From Limonium bicolor (taxonomy: Eukaryota; Streptophyta; Magnoliopsida; Caryophyllales; Plumbaginaceae), in NCBI GenBank assembly GCA_023374045.1, contig CM041782.1:185460925-185524924 (forward strand): 64,000 bases of DNA, written 5' to 3'. The notes under the pieces are model-generated. The model saw only the letters and a list, made by a program, of their open reading frames with translations. It did no database searches and had not been told where the DNA came from. Position numbers and translations under genes: made by a program. Of this stretch, positions 1 to 11,609 are shown piece after piece (position 1 is the first letter of the stretch; each line of letters opens with the position of its first letter).

Positions 1-3000
1 TCCGTAGGACGTTAAGCATAATTAAATAATGCGGAAAGATAAACAATTAACATCCCATAACACACATCCATACACACATACATACATGCATCACCACTTA
101 TACATCACACATATCCGAGCCCGAGGAAGTCCTCAGGACATCTCGGATCAGACCCCTTTACATACCGTTCACCAAGGACCTAGGTTGCGCAGTAGACCAC
201 TAGTTGTCGAGCGTCGTCGTCGGTGACACGATCTAGATATCAAACACACCATAAGTCAATCCACATGACTTATTTTTAAGCTCGGTAAGTCCGAACAACA
301 CAAATAATCCCGACCTTTCATCCTCGGATTTCAACAGTTATTTGTTAAGGTATCGTTATACGAACTCGTCAATCGTAGTACGTATTAATTACCAAAGCCC
401 GGGTTTATTTTAAATGAGTCGGTTATAAAGACGTCTTAGTTGTAGCGTCTTCAAATGTTAGGATTAATTCCTTATACTTATGAGTATACAAATTATATAT
501 TCACGTTTTTACTTATGTATTGATTCAACCGTTCCGGTTAGGTATACGAATATACCATCATAATATATAGTTGCATGTATTCATGCAACGTTAATTTGCA
601 TCACAATTTATGCTTGTGCTCTAATGTTTTATGGCATTAATATTTAGCCGTTTAATATTGTACCATACATTATACATTTCATTACTCATCCTAATAAGCT
701 ATGTTTAAAATTTGTAATTGTATGACTTGTAGTATATAGTTATACTAATGTCATAACACTTGTCATTAATTATCATATGACGTTAGCACCATATTGCATA
801 TATTTATATTATATGCTCTCGGTTCCACACCCATATATATATATGCATGTATTGTTTTTATTTGATTTAGTCACTTAATATATAGTTGCATGTATGCATG
901 CACTATATTATATAGTTCCAACTTTACCATTTAATTAATATGTGTATATTCTAGCATATGCTTGCGCATTCGTTATATTGCACACCTATACATTATTATC
1001 TCATGATTTATACACTTATATTATGTTATATTATTATCTTCTTATGTAAGATGATTATTTCCATTTAGTGCATTATTTTATGCAATTCATATTAAGAATT
1101 TTATCTTAATATTATGTAACATTCCATTACATGTATTATAATTTCCTAAGGTTTATTTTATACTAACCTTAGTTTAAAACTCCATTTTTCCATTAGTTGT
1201 CACATTAAATCATGTGAATATCATTAATGGTACTTGTTCCATTTAATCACATTAATTCTATAATATCTATAGTATTATATCATTGTAAGCCATAGTTTAT
1301 AAATTCATTTCTTGCATGATATGCATGCGGTAATATATATAGTTTTATAAACTATGTTTTGACATAAATCTGTACAATGTTACACTTATATCATATACTA
1401 TATGATATGATATTTATGTCTCATTACATTATAACATATAGTTTTGAAAATTATATATAATTGGCCGAAAGGCCCCTTTTCATTTATACTTATTATTTCT
1501 TTACACACATAGTTTTCGTTAATTACAATATAACCACACATTATTATGCCATTATAAATGTCACATTTTTATAACATTTAAACTCTATAATATATTATGA
1601 CCTATAGTTTCAAATAAAACTATATTATTGCCGATAGGCATATAGGTTATATTTATTTTCTTTTCAATTCCCATACTTTCTAATTATTACCATTTCACCA
1701 CATATCTTATAACATGTTACTTTTATCATACTTTATATCATTTAAACATTATGATAATTTTCATATAGTTTTTACAAACTCATTAATTTCGAACAGACCC
1801 ATGGTCTTGTTTTAAATTTCATTTCAGCACACCATATATTCTTATATTTACAATCATGCCACATATATTATAATGTTATACTACTAATATTATATCATTT
1901 TATTCCATCATTTCATTATAACATATAGAATAAATATTGTAAATTACCGAACAACCCACATGTTGTCTTGGTTTATTTAATTTTCCAGCAACACAAGATT
2001 CTATATTTGCACATTGACCCACATATTATATAATGTTACATATAGGTTATATTATAAAGTTTAACATTTATAATTTGTATAACCTATAGTTTTATATTAC
2101 ATCATTTCCAACAGACCCTACGGTTTTTAATTCCTGTTTTCCGCCCCAAATTTCTTTTATTTCACATTAGCCACACTTTATATAATATACTTTCTATATG
2201 TCACTAAACTATATATTATGCACTTTTATTAATATAACCATTCATTTTAATTCTAAAAATTCCCAAACTTTATATTGATGATATGAAATAATATTAACCA
2301 TTTAACCCATAATTTCTGGTAATTACCACTTACACCCCATAAATTTTATAACTTTTGCATTTAGCTCAATATGTTACCATAAGCTCATAAATTAATTACT
2401 TATGTTATAAATTTTGGTCAAGGCTTTTAACTTAGTCAATGTTGACCTATTTACTACCAGTTTGACCACATGTTCTCTTTATTTCGGTTTTGCCCCCAAC
2501 TTTCCTAAAATTACATTTGAACCCCAAATTTTAATAAGCTTTATAAAATTTATAAAATAAGTTTTTATTATGTAGTTTTCGGATATACTCCATTTTAGCC
2601 TCTAAATTTTATCTTAATTACAAATCACCCCAAGACCTTACGGTAATATTTTTTTTATTTAAAAATTCATTTTAACTTAATATAGAATAACTTAACTAGC
2701 CTAAAATACATGGCTTGTTCCAAACTTTAATACTTAATATAAGTTACATAAAAACATAATAAAGGACATAACAACCTCGCGGTTTTGGTTTATATATTTG
2801 TATAATGTTTTATAAATTGTGTTTTAACTCTTAATTAATTCCTATGACATTATATGTCACATAAACATTAGGTAAACTTACTTGATTATCTAATCATTCA
2901 AGCAGCCAACATCACTTCAAACTCACGGCTACATATATATACACTTTGGGGGGTTAGTTTTTTTTAACTTAAAACCCATATAAAACCTTGATTAACATAT

Positions 3001-4769
3001 CATTAAAGAGTAACTAGCTTACTTGCCAAGTTTACTCTTAGATTTGATTTCTACAATCTTGTAGCATTTTTCACAAGCTCCACAGCCATGCGGCATTATA
3101 CATATGCAAAGGAAAAAAGATGGCATTAGTTCTATGATATTAGTGACTAGTTTAGGCATTTTACTAGCTTAGATTAAGCATGTAATTACCGTGAATGTGG
3201 AGGTTATCCTAGGCATGAAAGCGCCTGAATTATGAAGGCAAGAGAGGTGTCAAAACACCATCCCAAACAGAAGAACAATACGGTAGTGATTTGTGAGAAA
3301 ATGGCAATGAGTTACCTTGTTTAAATAACTTTCACTAGGCTTATCAACACAATAAGGAGCAGCACATGAGGGGTGACATCTTCACTGGTTTTACGTATAA
3401 AAAAGAAAAGAAAATGAGCTTAGAAAGACAAGGTGCAAAAACGGAAGCAAGGAGGAAAGGTTAAGGTAGATTTATGCATGATTTTACCATGAAAAAGGCT
3501 AGTTGGGATCTTCCTCCTTCCTTCCATGAACCCAGCCGTGATGTCTTCATCTTTTACCAGCCAACAATAGCTAGAACAAGAGCAGCTCTCCATTGAAGCT
3601 TGCTGGTCTTCTCGGTTTGGAAGGAGAAAGAAGAGAGGGTTTGAGTTGCTGGTTTCGACTGAGAGAAAATAATGAGGAGGAGAAGTCAAATTTTGACTCT
3701 TAATGTAATAAAACTCCTTTGCGATGATGTGGGGATGAGTCACCAATGAGAAGATATTTTGCTGGGGTTTCTTAATGAGGAGGGAAGCTCATTAGGCAGC
3801 GGCAAGGGAGTCAAGGTAAGAAGGATCATCACGACTTTGTTTAAATAATATATGTAACGTGGATGAAATTCCTTTAAGGAGTAACCCATACTGACCCACT
3901 TCTAATTGAGTTTTGGCTGTTAAAAGATAAGGATGACTCAAATAGGAGGCGGAAAGGAGTAGTTACGGTGGGAAAGTTTGGTTTGTTTAGCTAATATTAT
4001 ATAGTAGTAAAAAGCTACTTTAATAAAGTAAGTTTTAAGCCATGGATATATTTTGAGTATGGCCGGCTAATTAGACACGGGAAAGGCTCCTAATTGAGCG
4101 GCATTATATGGTCAAGGTCAAAGAAATAAGTTTGACCATTGACTAGATTAAAGAACCACATGTTATATAAATGTACTATTCACAATCAAGGCACATATTT
4201 TTGATTTTTTTGAAAAACTTTGAATTATACACTCTAATGTGGTACGTTATGTCACATTAGTATATTTAAGGGTATTTAAGACCCTAAAATCAAACAAAAC
4301 TCGTTTTGGAGACAATCACTCAAAATGTGCTTTAAGGAAGCTTAGTGCACATTTTGTGTTAAAACTTGTTTTTAAGTTTTTTTTTCTTTGGTAACTAATT
4401 AGTTACATCCATTACATTATTACTAAGCTTATGAATTAGATTTGGAGTCAAACGGAGGTCACATGACCTTTAAAGCTTGTTTAGAGCACATTTTGCTCTA
4501 AGTGACTTTTAAGTATGTTAATGCTGGTTCTTGATGTTGAAGTGTTTTCCAATAATTTTAGTACGTTCATTTATGTTTTAATATGCTTAGGACAAAATTT
4601 TAGGTCCTAAGGAGTTCATTTGGGTATATATTTACCCTTAACGGTCAAAAGGTGCAATAATTGCTTTATGTTGACCATTGTTGTTTTTAAATTGATTTTA
4701 AGGCATGTTTAGGCCTTAATTTAATTGATTAAATGTTTAATCAATGTTATATTAATTAGGGGTATTTCA
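1..4769 (-). repeat. Element A 3' LTR (partial; outer part left of window)
   Basis: AT-rich LTR, matching 11094-11609 joined to 34347-38626. In element orientation it starts TGAAATACCCC at 4769. The two copies differ mostly by small indels in AT repeats and by few substitutions. The first 500 bases inside the LTR start contain short inverted repeats with the motif AAAATGTGC, also seen in the LTRs of C and D, which points to common ancestry. A T-rich, gene-leader-like stretch with a small ORF lies about 1 kb from the LTR start. Otherwise I see nothing coding. Confidence 0.92.
3420..3746 (-). CDS. Small LTR-internal ORF, 108 codons, sense to element A (copy 1)
   Basis: An open frame of 108 codons on the minus strand, in sense direction of element A and about 1.0-1.35 kb from the LTR start. 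It is kept, with a few amino-acid changes, in the other LTR copy (37280-37606). An internal Met about 51 codons in, after a T/C-rich stretch, would give a shorter Cys/Ser-rich peptide beginning MESCSCSSYC. I recognise no domain. Conservation between the two copies is not evidence of selection, because LTRs are identical at insertion. It may be a leader ORF of the retrotransposon transcript or chance. Confidence 0.25.
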   Translation of the reverse strand: MVTHPHIIAKEFYYIKSQNLTSPPHYFLSVETSNSNPLFFLLPNREDQQASMESCSCSSYCWLVKDEDITAGFMEGRRKIPTSLFHGKIMHKSTLTFPPCFRFCTLSF

Positions 4770-4782
4770 GTCTACCCCCCTT
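4770..4782 (-). other. Element A polypurine tract
   Basis: In element sense AAGGGGGGTAGAC directly precedes the LTR start TGAAATACCCC. The upstream context GGACAAAGT is shared with B, C, D and (as GGGCAAAGT) E. This is the expected plus-strand primer. Confidence 0.9.
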
Positions 4783-5346
4783 AAAAAGACTTTGTCCCGA
4801 AGTCATCTTTCTTAAATAGGTATATAATGTATCTACCCATGATTCCCATAATGTACATCTATGTGATGTAACATTCACGCATAATGTGTTGTGCTAATAT
4901 TGCACATAGCCCTCAAGTGTGGCGTTAATTCAAATATATGGATATAGGTGATCCATCAGCACCATCGTTTCCTATCAGTTCTAACCATCTTGACAACCTC
5001 CCCGAGGTGTCCACTAAATTCCACATTCCACATTTCATTGTTCCATAGTCATGATCCATTCAGTATCTAGGCGATACTATATGAAGGATTGTAAAAACAT
5101 AACATAAACATGTATATATCACATGTATCTTTCAGATACTTCATCACATCATCATATAAGTATCTCATGGATACATAAAAACACATACATTCACAAGTGT
5201 GCAATGCACAAATAACCAATAACCAAACACTGCATGGCCCGCATGACAAACAAACAACCAAAAACCAGAACAAACAACAATTTATTGTATGCCCCGCATA
5301 CGACTCATTACAAGTAATGCACACATTGTGCACAACCAAGAGGCTC

Positions 5347-5380
5347 TACCCCCCTTAAAAAGGGTTACGCCCCCGTACCC
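5347..5380 (-). other. Second PPT-like tract with adjacent hairpin (element A)
   Basis: About 590 bases upstream of the true PPT a second tract (TTTTTAAGGGGGGTAGAG in element sense) follows a near-palindrome, arms GGGGTACG and CGTAACCC around a G-rich loop. Equivalent tract-hairpin pairs occur in B, C, D and E. Confidence 0.6.
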
Positions 5381-8281
5381 CACAAGTATACAACAGCCGA
5401 TAACTAAAGAGCGCTGGATACTTGGGTCTCATGGAATTCTCATATTGAGAGACGGGTCGATCTTAGGTATTTGATTCTTGAAAGAAATTGTGTGAAGGGT
5501 GAGGCGCGTACATTTCCAGCCAATGGCATGGAGTACTTGGTGTGCTGTCTCAACCGCGTTCTATTGGGCCCACTCGCTCCGCATGGAGGTGCAGACCCAC
5601 AAATATGGGACTAATACCCCCTTCGTTCCATTGTTATCTTAGATGGTTTATTTGTAGAAATTTATTGCTGACGTCGTTCCGTTATGACGGTGTCGTTCAC
5701 GGTCTTTATTAAATGGAAACAGAGGTATCTTAGTCGGTGCGGTATCGTTAGTTGCATGTGCACACGACTGGATCTAAACCGTATATCGATGTTTTGGATT
5801 GCCAATGTGCAATATGATTCAAGGTGTTATTACCTTTGCTCGTCGTAATAATTTCTTTAAACGTATCGTTAGTAATGCACAGGGATGGTTCTTGTAATCC
5901 CGTGTCTCTCGGTGTTTGTTCCGGAGTAAAGTATTTAATTAAAATATTTATTATGTACTTCTCATTTATATACCTTGTGCTTCCCGTGTGCCAGTTTTGC
6001 AATATTCTTTGTATGGTTCGTCCCGTTTATTAGGGGACACCCATTGTTATAGTTGCATTATGTTTTACACTGTTTAAATCCCGCGGGGGTATGTTCTTGG
6101 CAGTTGAGGTATTTCCTCAGTTATATTTTATATTTTTATATTCACACGTTTTTCACAATAAATAACATTATATCTTTGTGAATTCATATTCGAGTTATAG
6201 TTTGAACTTAGTATTTATTTTGGAGTATGTCCTTTAACAGGCTAGGCTGTTGTATGGCCTGCCGTCCATTTATTTATCATCACTGTGTCCTGTGCGAGTT
6301 TTGCTCGCCTGTGTTTGGAAAAATATTTATTCATATATTAGTTTGTAATGGTCGCTTCCGCGCGCACCATATTCCAGCTAACTTGACGGTTGTATATTTA
6401 TTGTGGTATTCTCTTTAAGGTGCAGGGCATCCGCTAGTGTACTAGCTTCGCCTTTACCGTTTATTAAACAGTAATGCACTTGTGTTCAACCTCTTCCCGG
6501 TTAAGAACGTATCACTGTCCTTAATTTGGACATACATAATTATGATACCATTTGGTATTGTCGTTTATATTATTTGTATTTGGAGAGCAGTGCTCTCTTT
6601 GCCCTGTTAAGGGTAATGATTATAATAATTGAATGGTTCTTTCCAAATGTTTGAATTGTTTTAATGTAACGGTTATTGACCCTTTTTGTGTATCATATTC
6701 TCATTAGCCCATTTATTAGGTCTTCTTGTATGTCGTTTAATTTACTATCAATTATTTCCACTGTGTGTTAGCCATTCCTTTGCGGAGTTATGGCTTGGTC
6801 ATTTTACATTCAGGGTTATTGGTTCCATTCACTTCGTTAGTTAAAATGGGGTTTTATTCGTTAATTATTCTTGGCGGTTATTTGCACTGGTCTGGGTTTA
6901 CATTTCTGATCTTGATGTGGAGTTGACTACTCCCAGCGTTCCTTTCACCACATGTCTACGTGTATGGGGTACCGTACTGATACATTACTACTTACTCGAC
7001 TAACTCGGGAATGAGTCTGTCGAGCCCACAAGCTTCCATGGAGTGTGGTCGTCCCATAACTCGTTTATAGACTCGTAGTGTCCGTCACACGTTCGTGAAG
7101 TATTCTGTTGTCAAATCTCCCTTCTTGTTGTTATTGGGGGTCTCCCGTAGGAATGTTTGGTCCCATGGGTTTCCTGCCCAATGGGTATGGGTTCGTGTAT
7201 CGTATTGGCAAGTGATTATTTTTATCCTAACAGGAGATAGTTCGTACTATAATAATAGGTGATGGTTTTCCTCCTTTTTGTTGTTGAGTATATTGTTGAT
7301 AACGGTTAGCTGATTTCTTTAAGAGAATTCATTAGTTCTCGTATTCGTGAGTTTGTTGTTGTTTATTGTTTAGTGATAGTTACTTGTAACTGCTGTTATT
7401 TAGATTCCAAGTGCGCGGTTTGGCGCCTGTTAATTAATCATCATTGTTATTCACGGTGTTTACGGTATGTACCGTAGTTCCCTTAACTTCATCCTATTTA
7501 CTTAGATATTGTTATCTTAGTAATATACCTCGAAAGGTAATCGGAGTTGGTGTTCCCGATCTCCTGGGCTCATGCCCTTAATTAGTACGTTAGGTACTTG
7601 CTTACTTGCGCTTTTTAGCGTTTGGTTTAAGTGTTTTGTATTACTAATTAGGCTGGTTGCCCATTGTTTTAATTCACACATTCATCCATCACCGACAGTC
7701 GTCACAATAGTAAACGACATGTCTTTAACACATATTGATACTTATCATTTTAACATGGCAGAATGCCAATGGCGGTAGCCATTCTTTTGCTTAGAACTTG
7801 TCTAATGATCGGTATGATCAGTAACAATATACATAGAATTTAATCCTGACGTTTGTTCATTCATAATTGTACATAAGCGTACACGACACTCCTTGGTAAA
7901 GGTAGTGCCCAGGGGTGGTAAATTTTTTTGCGTTAAACATTAATTCGCTTTTATTATTACGAATGGTATTGGTAGTAACCGTGTTACGGTAGAATTCTTC
8001 TTTCAGTTTGGTCCTACTGTGAACTGTCATGTTTTACAGTGTCTCTGGTGTTCATCACCTGTTGGCGTAAACTGGGAGTGTGTCTTATTGGTATTGATTG
8101 TTATACGATTGTATTTCCTCTATAATTCTCTGTATGATTTAACATATGCAAATGTGAGCTGTTAGTCACAGGCGTTTTTATTTAATACCTTATGGTTGAA
8201 TTATTGTTAGTTGTTGTTGTTAGAATACTACAGTTTGCATTTATTCTCACTGTAATTAATAGTGGCAACTTGTGAAGAGTC

Positions 8282-8394
8282 TCAGGAATCATCCGACCCT
8301 GATGTGATCAGCACCAGTGTTGAACTATCCTTCCACCCCAATTTGCGTTCAGCTTCCCTTGACCTGTACCGGATCAAGTTCCACCTCCCACGTC
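8282..8394 (-). other. 113-bp non-coding block shared by elements A and B
   Basis: The minus strand here matches element B at 19952-20062 and 29234-29346, about 90% identical by eye, in the same sense relative to each element's PBS. It holds a hairpin with arms CTTGACC (8358-8364) and GATCAAG (8372-8378). The stem is kept between A and B (one G-U pair in A), while the 7-base loop differs. All reading frames carry stops in at least one element, so an RNA or DNA role is more likely than a peptide. Confidence 0.7.
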
Positions 8395-8680
8395 CATTTC
8401 AAGCCGTTAAATAATTTACAAATCTGTCATAGCACTTGGCTCGTAAGCCGCTGTTATTGATTTATCACTGTTTAATGTAGGTAGTTTGTTATGGGCTGAT
8501 GTATGCCCCATTTTGTTATGTTTGTCGGGCTCATCGGGTCCTTCCGAGGTTACAAGTCAGTAGTCATGTTGTTGTATTCGAACCGTACGATTGTTTAGCG
8601 GTTTATTGGTAGCCATACAAATTTTTCAGAACTCGTTCGTAACGTTAATGGTAATTGTACTATGGTCGTAGTTGTCTGTA

Positions 8681-8758
8681 GCACTTGCAGTAGCAAGTGC
8701 ACGGGGTAGACAGAATTATTAGTACATTGTTTAACTTAGCGCTTGCAGTGGCAAGCGC
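8681..8758. repeat. Twin hairpins with compensatory difference (element A)
   Basis: Two perfect 8-bp inverted repeats with 4-base loops. At 8681-8700 the arms are GCACTTGC and GCAAGTGC, loop AGTA. At 8739-8758 the arms are GCGCTTGC and GCAAGCGC, loop AGTG. The A-to-G change in one arm is matched by T-to-C in the other. Element B has the same GCACTTGC stem at 16780-16798 and 26005-26024. Confidence 0.75.
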
Positions 8759-9236
8759 GCCATGCAAGTGGAATTGTCGGTTTCGGACTTGTTCGTCTTA
8801 TTACCGTATTGGTTGCTCAAGTACCATTAGAACGATTGTTCCTAAAAAGGATAGTATTTGGATTGGGAAATTTTCCTGTCCACATTGTTTTTAGATTATC
8901 CAAGTTCTACCTCACAGTAGATTTATGATAGTATAAACACTTGGAGTTTGTCGTCACGACAGTGTTCTAGTGTTACAGTATTGTGAATACACAAGTTTAG
9001 AGCTGGAGTTTGAATATGACATGACAAGTAAATTCACAGAATTCTCTACATTCACAATATAATCTCAGTTTACAGTCTGGTATTACAATACAATAGCATG
9101 TTAGCTAAAGGTCCCCATTACGGGCGACGGTCTCACGGAGCTCAGGATGCTCCCGACCCGATTGCCCTGGTGTCTTGGGTGATCCTTTCCACGATGCTAC
9201 AACAGTAGTGGCGCTCGCCTCTGGCGGTGCCTATCA

Positions 9237-9594
9237 TTACAACGCTTGGTCGTTAAGGGAGGTAAGGTATTGAATTTTTTTAACGTTATAAGAGTAAGAT
9301 TTTATACTTTCTGTATGAAGTCGCTTAGACGGTCTATCGGGCTTAGTTGCCCTCTTCCCTATATTCGGGGGTTGTATTTTTTCAGTTGTATGATACTCAT
9401 TGGGTTGTGGCGGGAGGGGTACTGTCGGCGGTAGTCCATACTGGACTTCCACATGAAGGTGGACTGTCGCCAATGTATTCACGACATTCATATGTCTCCT
9501 CCTGACTGAGCTCTCAGCTGGTCCATAACGGGGGTAATATTCCCGGGCCTTTGTGCCCTTGGCCAGCTTCTTGGCCCGCACCACCACTAGACAT
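9237..9594 (-). pseudogene. Possible relic of gag start next to the element A PBS
   Basis: In element sense an ATG at 9594 follows CAG and opens MSSGGAGQEAG before a stop after 24 codons. The gag genes of C and E also start ATGTC, with Gly/Arg-rich N termini, about 200 bases after their PBS. An overlapping 116-codon open frame (9587 to 9237, GTG start) resembles nothing I know. The position and first codons are suggestive only. Confidence 0.2.
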
Positions 9595-9794
9595 CTGTAT
9601 TACCGTTCTCCTTTCTTTTACTCGATAACTTCCCATATTACATTCAACACATTTGTGTGCCTCAAGGGCTAACACTTGCAAGCCAAAGGCTTGCTAACAC
9701 ATCAGTTCACTAAAACGAAGACATTTCGTACCTCACAAACGTTTCCCGTATTCCCAAGTCCTAGGCTCACTGTCTTAATTCCTATTATCTCGTC

Positions 9795-9826
9795 ATCAGA
9801 GTTGTACTCCGCTCTGATACCACTTT
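9795..9826 (-). other. Element A PBS (initiator tRNA-Met) with overlapping hairpin
   Basis: In element sense TGGTATCAGAGC (9822-9811) lies five bases after the LTR end. It matches the 3' end of initiator tRNA-Met. Its last seven bases pair with CTCTGAT (element sense, 9801-9795) to make a 7-bp stem. Confidence 0.85.
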
Positions 9827-11609
9827 TGTAACACCCCACTCATAATCACGTAATAATCACCCACGTAGCATTGATAAACAACGTCTCACAGCGGAAGTCT
9901 CACAGTAACTAAAACTCGCTCGGGTGTCACATGCCATTACTCGCCCATACGAGTAAAGAAGCAGAAGTAAATTAAATACAAAACAACACTGGTAACAAAT
10001 ACATAACCGCAGTGATAACGAGATACTAACCTATACATCAACCTAAACCACTGTAACATCATCGACAAGTGAGCGTCTATGTAATCCCAACTGTATACCA
10101 CTCCATTAACACTTTAACTAATAATCATCCTAATACATTGTGAGATCTCGTATGGTAATTAAATTCCTAACTACCCGGGTCCCGCTCTTCGGCTTCCGTG
10201 GTAATCGTCACCTGCAGCAATGCCATAAAGGCTCAGCGATAAACGCTGAGTATGCCGAGCCTGGACCCTATTGGTCACTTAATAGTCAAGGTCGCCATTA
10301 TTAAGTTCATTACATGCTTTCCCGGTGTACAGATATATAAAGCAGTAAACACATGGATGGCGGTAAATAAACAGTTAAGGCAGGCACTACATTTCACACA
10401 CATTAGCACACATCACAAAGAATCACAACATCAATAAATGAGTAACCGTTGGTAACGGTCTGTTATTCAGTTAATCATACGACCCTCTAGGTCCCCACAT
10501 ACCTTTACACATTTTGTTAGCACTGTCGGGAGTCAAGTTGGGACAACCCGAAATAACCTCACTTGGACAGTAGTCTCATGCACAACGAGGTGCCCATTCT
10601 CTTTGCCTTTTTAAAAGCGTCCATATATTGCCTTTTTAAAGGCGCCCATGTTATCACCAAACCGATCGATCTATCTAGGCTCGATCAGGTCAAATCAGAG
10701 TAAGCCCGATCTGGGTTAACTCAAGAGATCTCAACGCGCGACCAGTAGCCAATGACTAACTGGATTAAGGTAAACCATCCACATTTATCCACACTCCATT
10801 GTTGACTTAGTTAGTCAGTTAAACCGTTACATTTTTAAATATGGAGAACATTACTTATTTGTTGGCTGCCCTATGGGTCTTACGCATGCCTAGAATCATT
10901 CTAGGTAGTATTCATGTTCGAGTCAAAGCTCTAGAGATCGACGATGTCGTATCTCGTCCATAAGTATTTTACTTAGGTTAATATACATATACCATCATAA
11001 TATTAAGTGTGTTACATCCATTAACAACAATCACATCACATTAAACGCATATGTGTTTTATATAAGTCGGTCTATAATCGACGTAGTATTAGTCCCGTAG
11101 GACGTTCAAGCATAATTAAATAATGCGGAAAGATAAACAATTAACATCCCATAACACACATCCATACACACATACATACATGCATCACACTCTTATACAT
11201 CACACATATCCGAGCCCGAGGAAGTCCTCAGGACATCTCGGATCAGACCCCTTTACATACCGTTCACCAAGGACCTAGGTTGCGCAGTAGACCACTAGTT
11301 TGTCAAGCGTCGTCGTCGGTGACACGATCTAGATATCAAACACACCATAAGTCAATCCACATGACTTATTTTTAAGCTCGGTAAGTCCGAACAACACAAA
11401 TAATCCCGACCTTTCATCCTCGGATTTCAACAGTTATTTGTTAAGGTATCGTTATACGAACTCGTCAATCGTAGTACGTATTAATTACCAAAGCCCGGGT
11501 TTATTTTAAATGAGTCGGTTATAAAGACGTCTTAGTTGTAGCGTCTTCAAATGTTAGGATTAATTCCTTATACTTATGAGTATACAAATATATATATATT
11601 CACGTTTTT
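9827..11609 (-). repeat. Element A 5' LTR, PBS-proximal part
   Basis: Runs from the LTR end (TGTAACACCCC on the plus strand at 9827) to the insertion point of element B. Positions 11094-11609 match 1-510. It includes a 7-bp hairpin (CTCAGCG at 10232, CGCTGAG at 10244) next to a CTGCAG, a placement like the stacked hairpins of the B, C and E LTRs. No gene. Confidence 0.92.
11605..11609. other. Target-site duplication of element B, left copy
   Basis: TTTTT directly before the first LTR of B; the same five bases follow its last LTR at 34347-34351. The uninterrupted site is seen in the other LTR of A near 507. Confidence 0.9.

Larger units (their letters stand above)
4783..9810 (-). other. Element A internal region, non-coding
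   Basis: About 5 kb between PPT and PBS. No retroviral protein motif in any frame; open frames are short and scattered. What can be supported: the PPT-like/hairpin pair near 5360, a block shared with element B (8282-8394), two adjacent hairpins (8681-8758), and a short open stretch next to the PBS (9237-9594). The rest is T/G-rich sequence with no recognised function. Confidence 0.8.

Noticed and set aside
29..226. 65-codon frame at the window start
   Set aside because: AT/AC-rich LTR sequence, antisense to element A, and changed in the second LTR copy near 11130.
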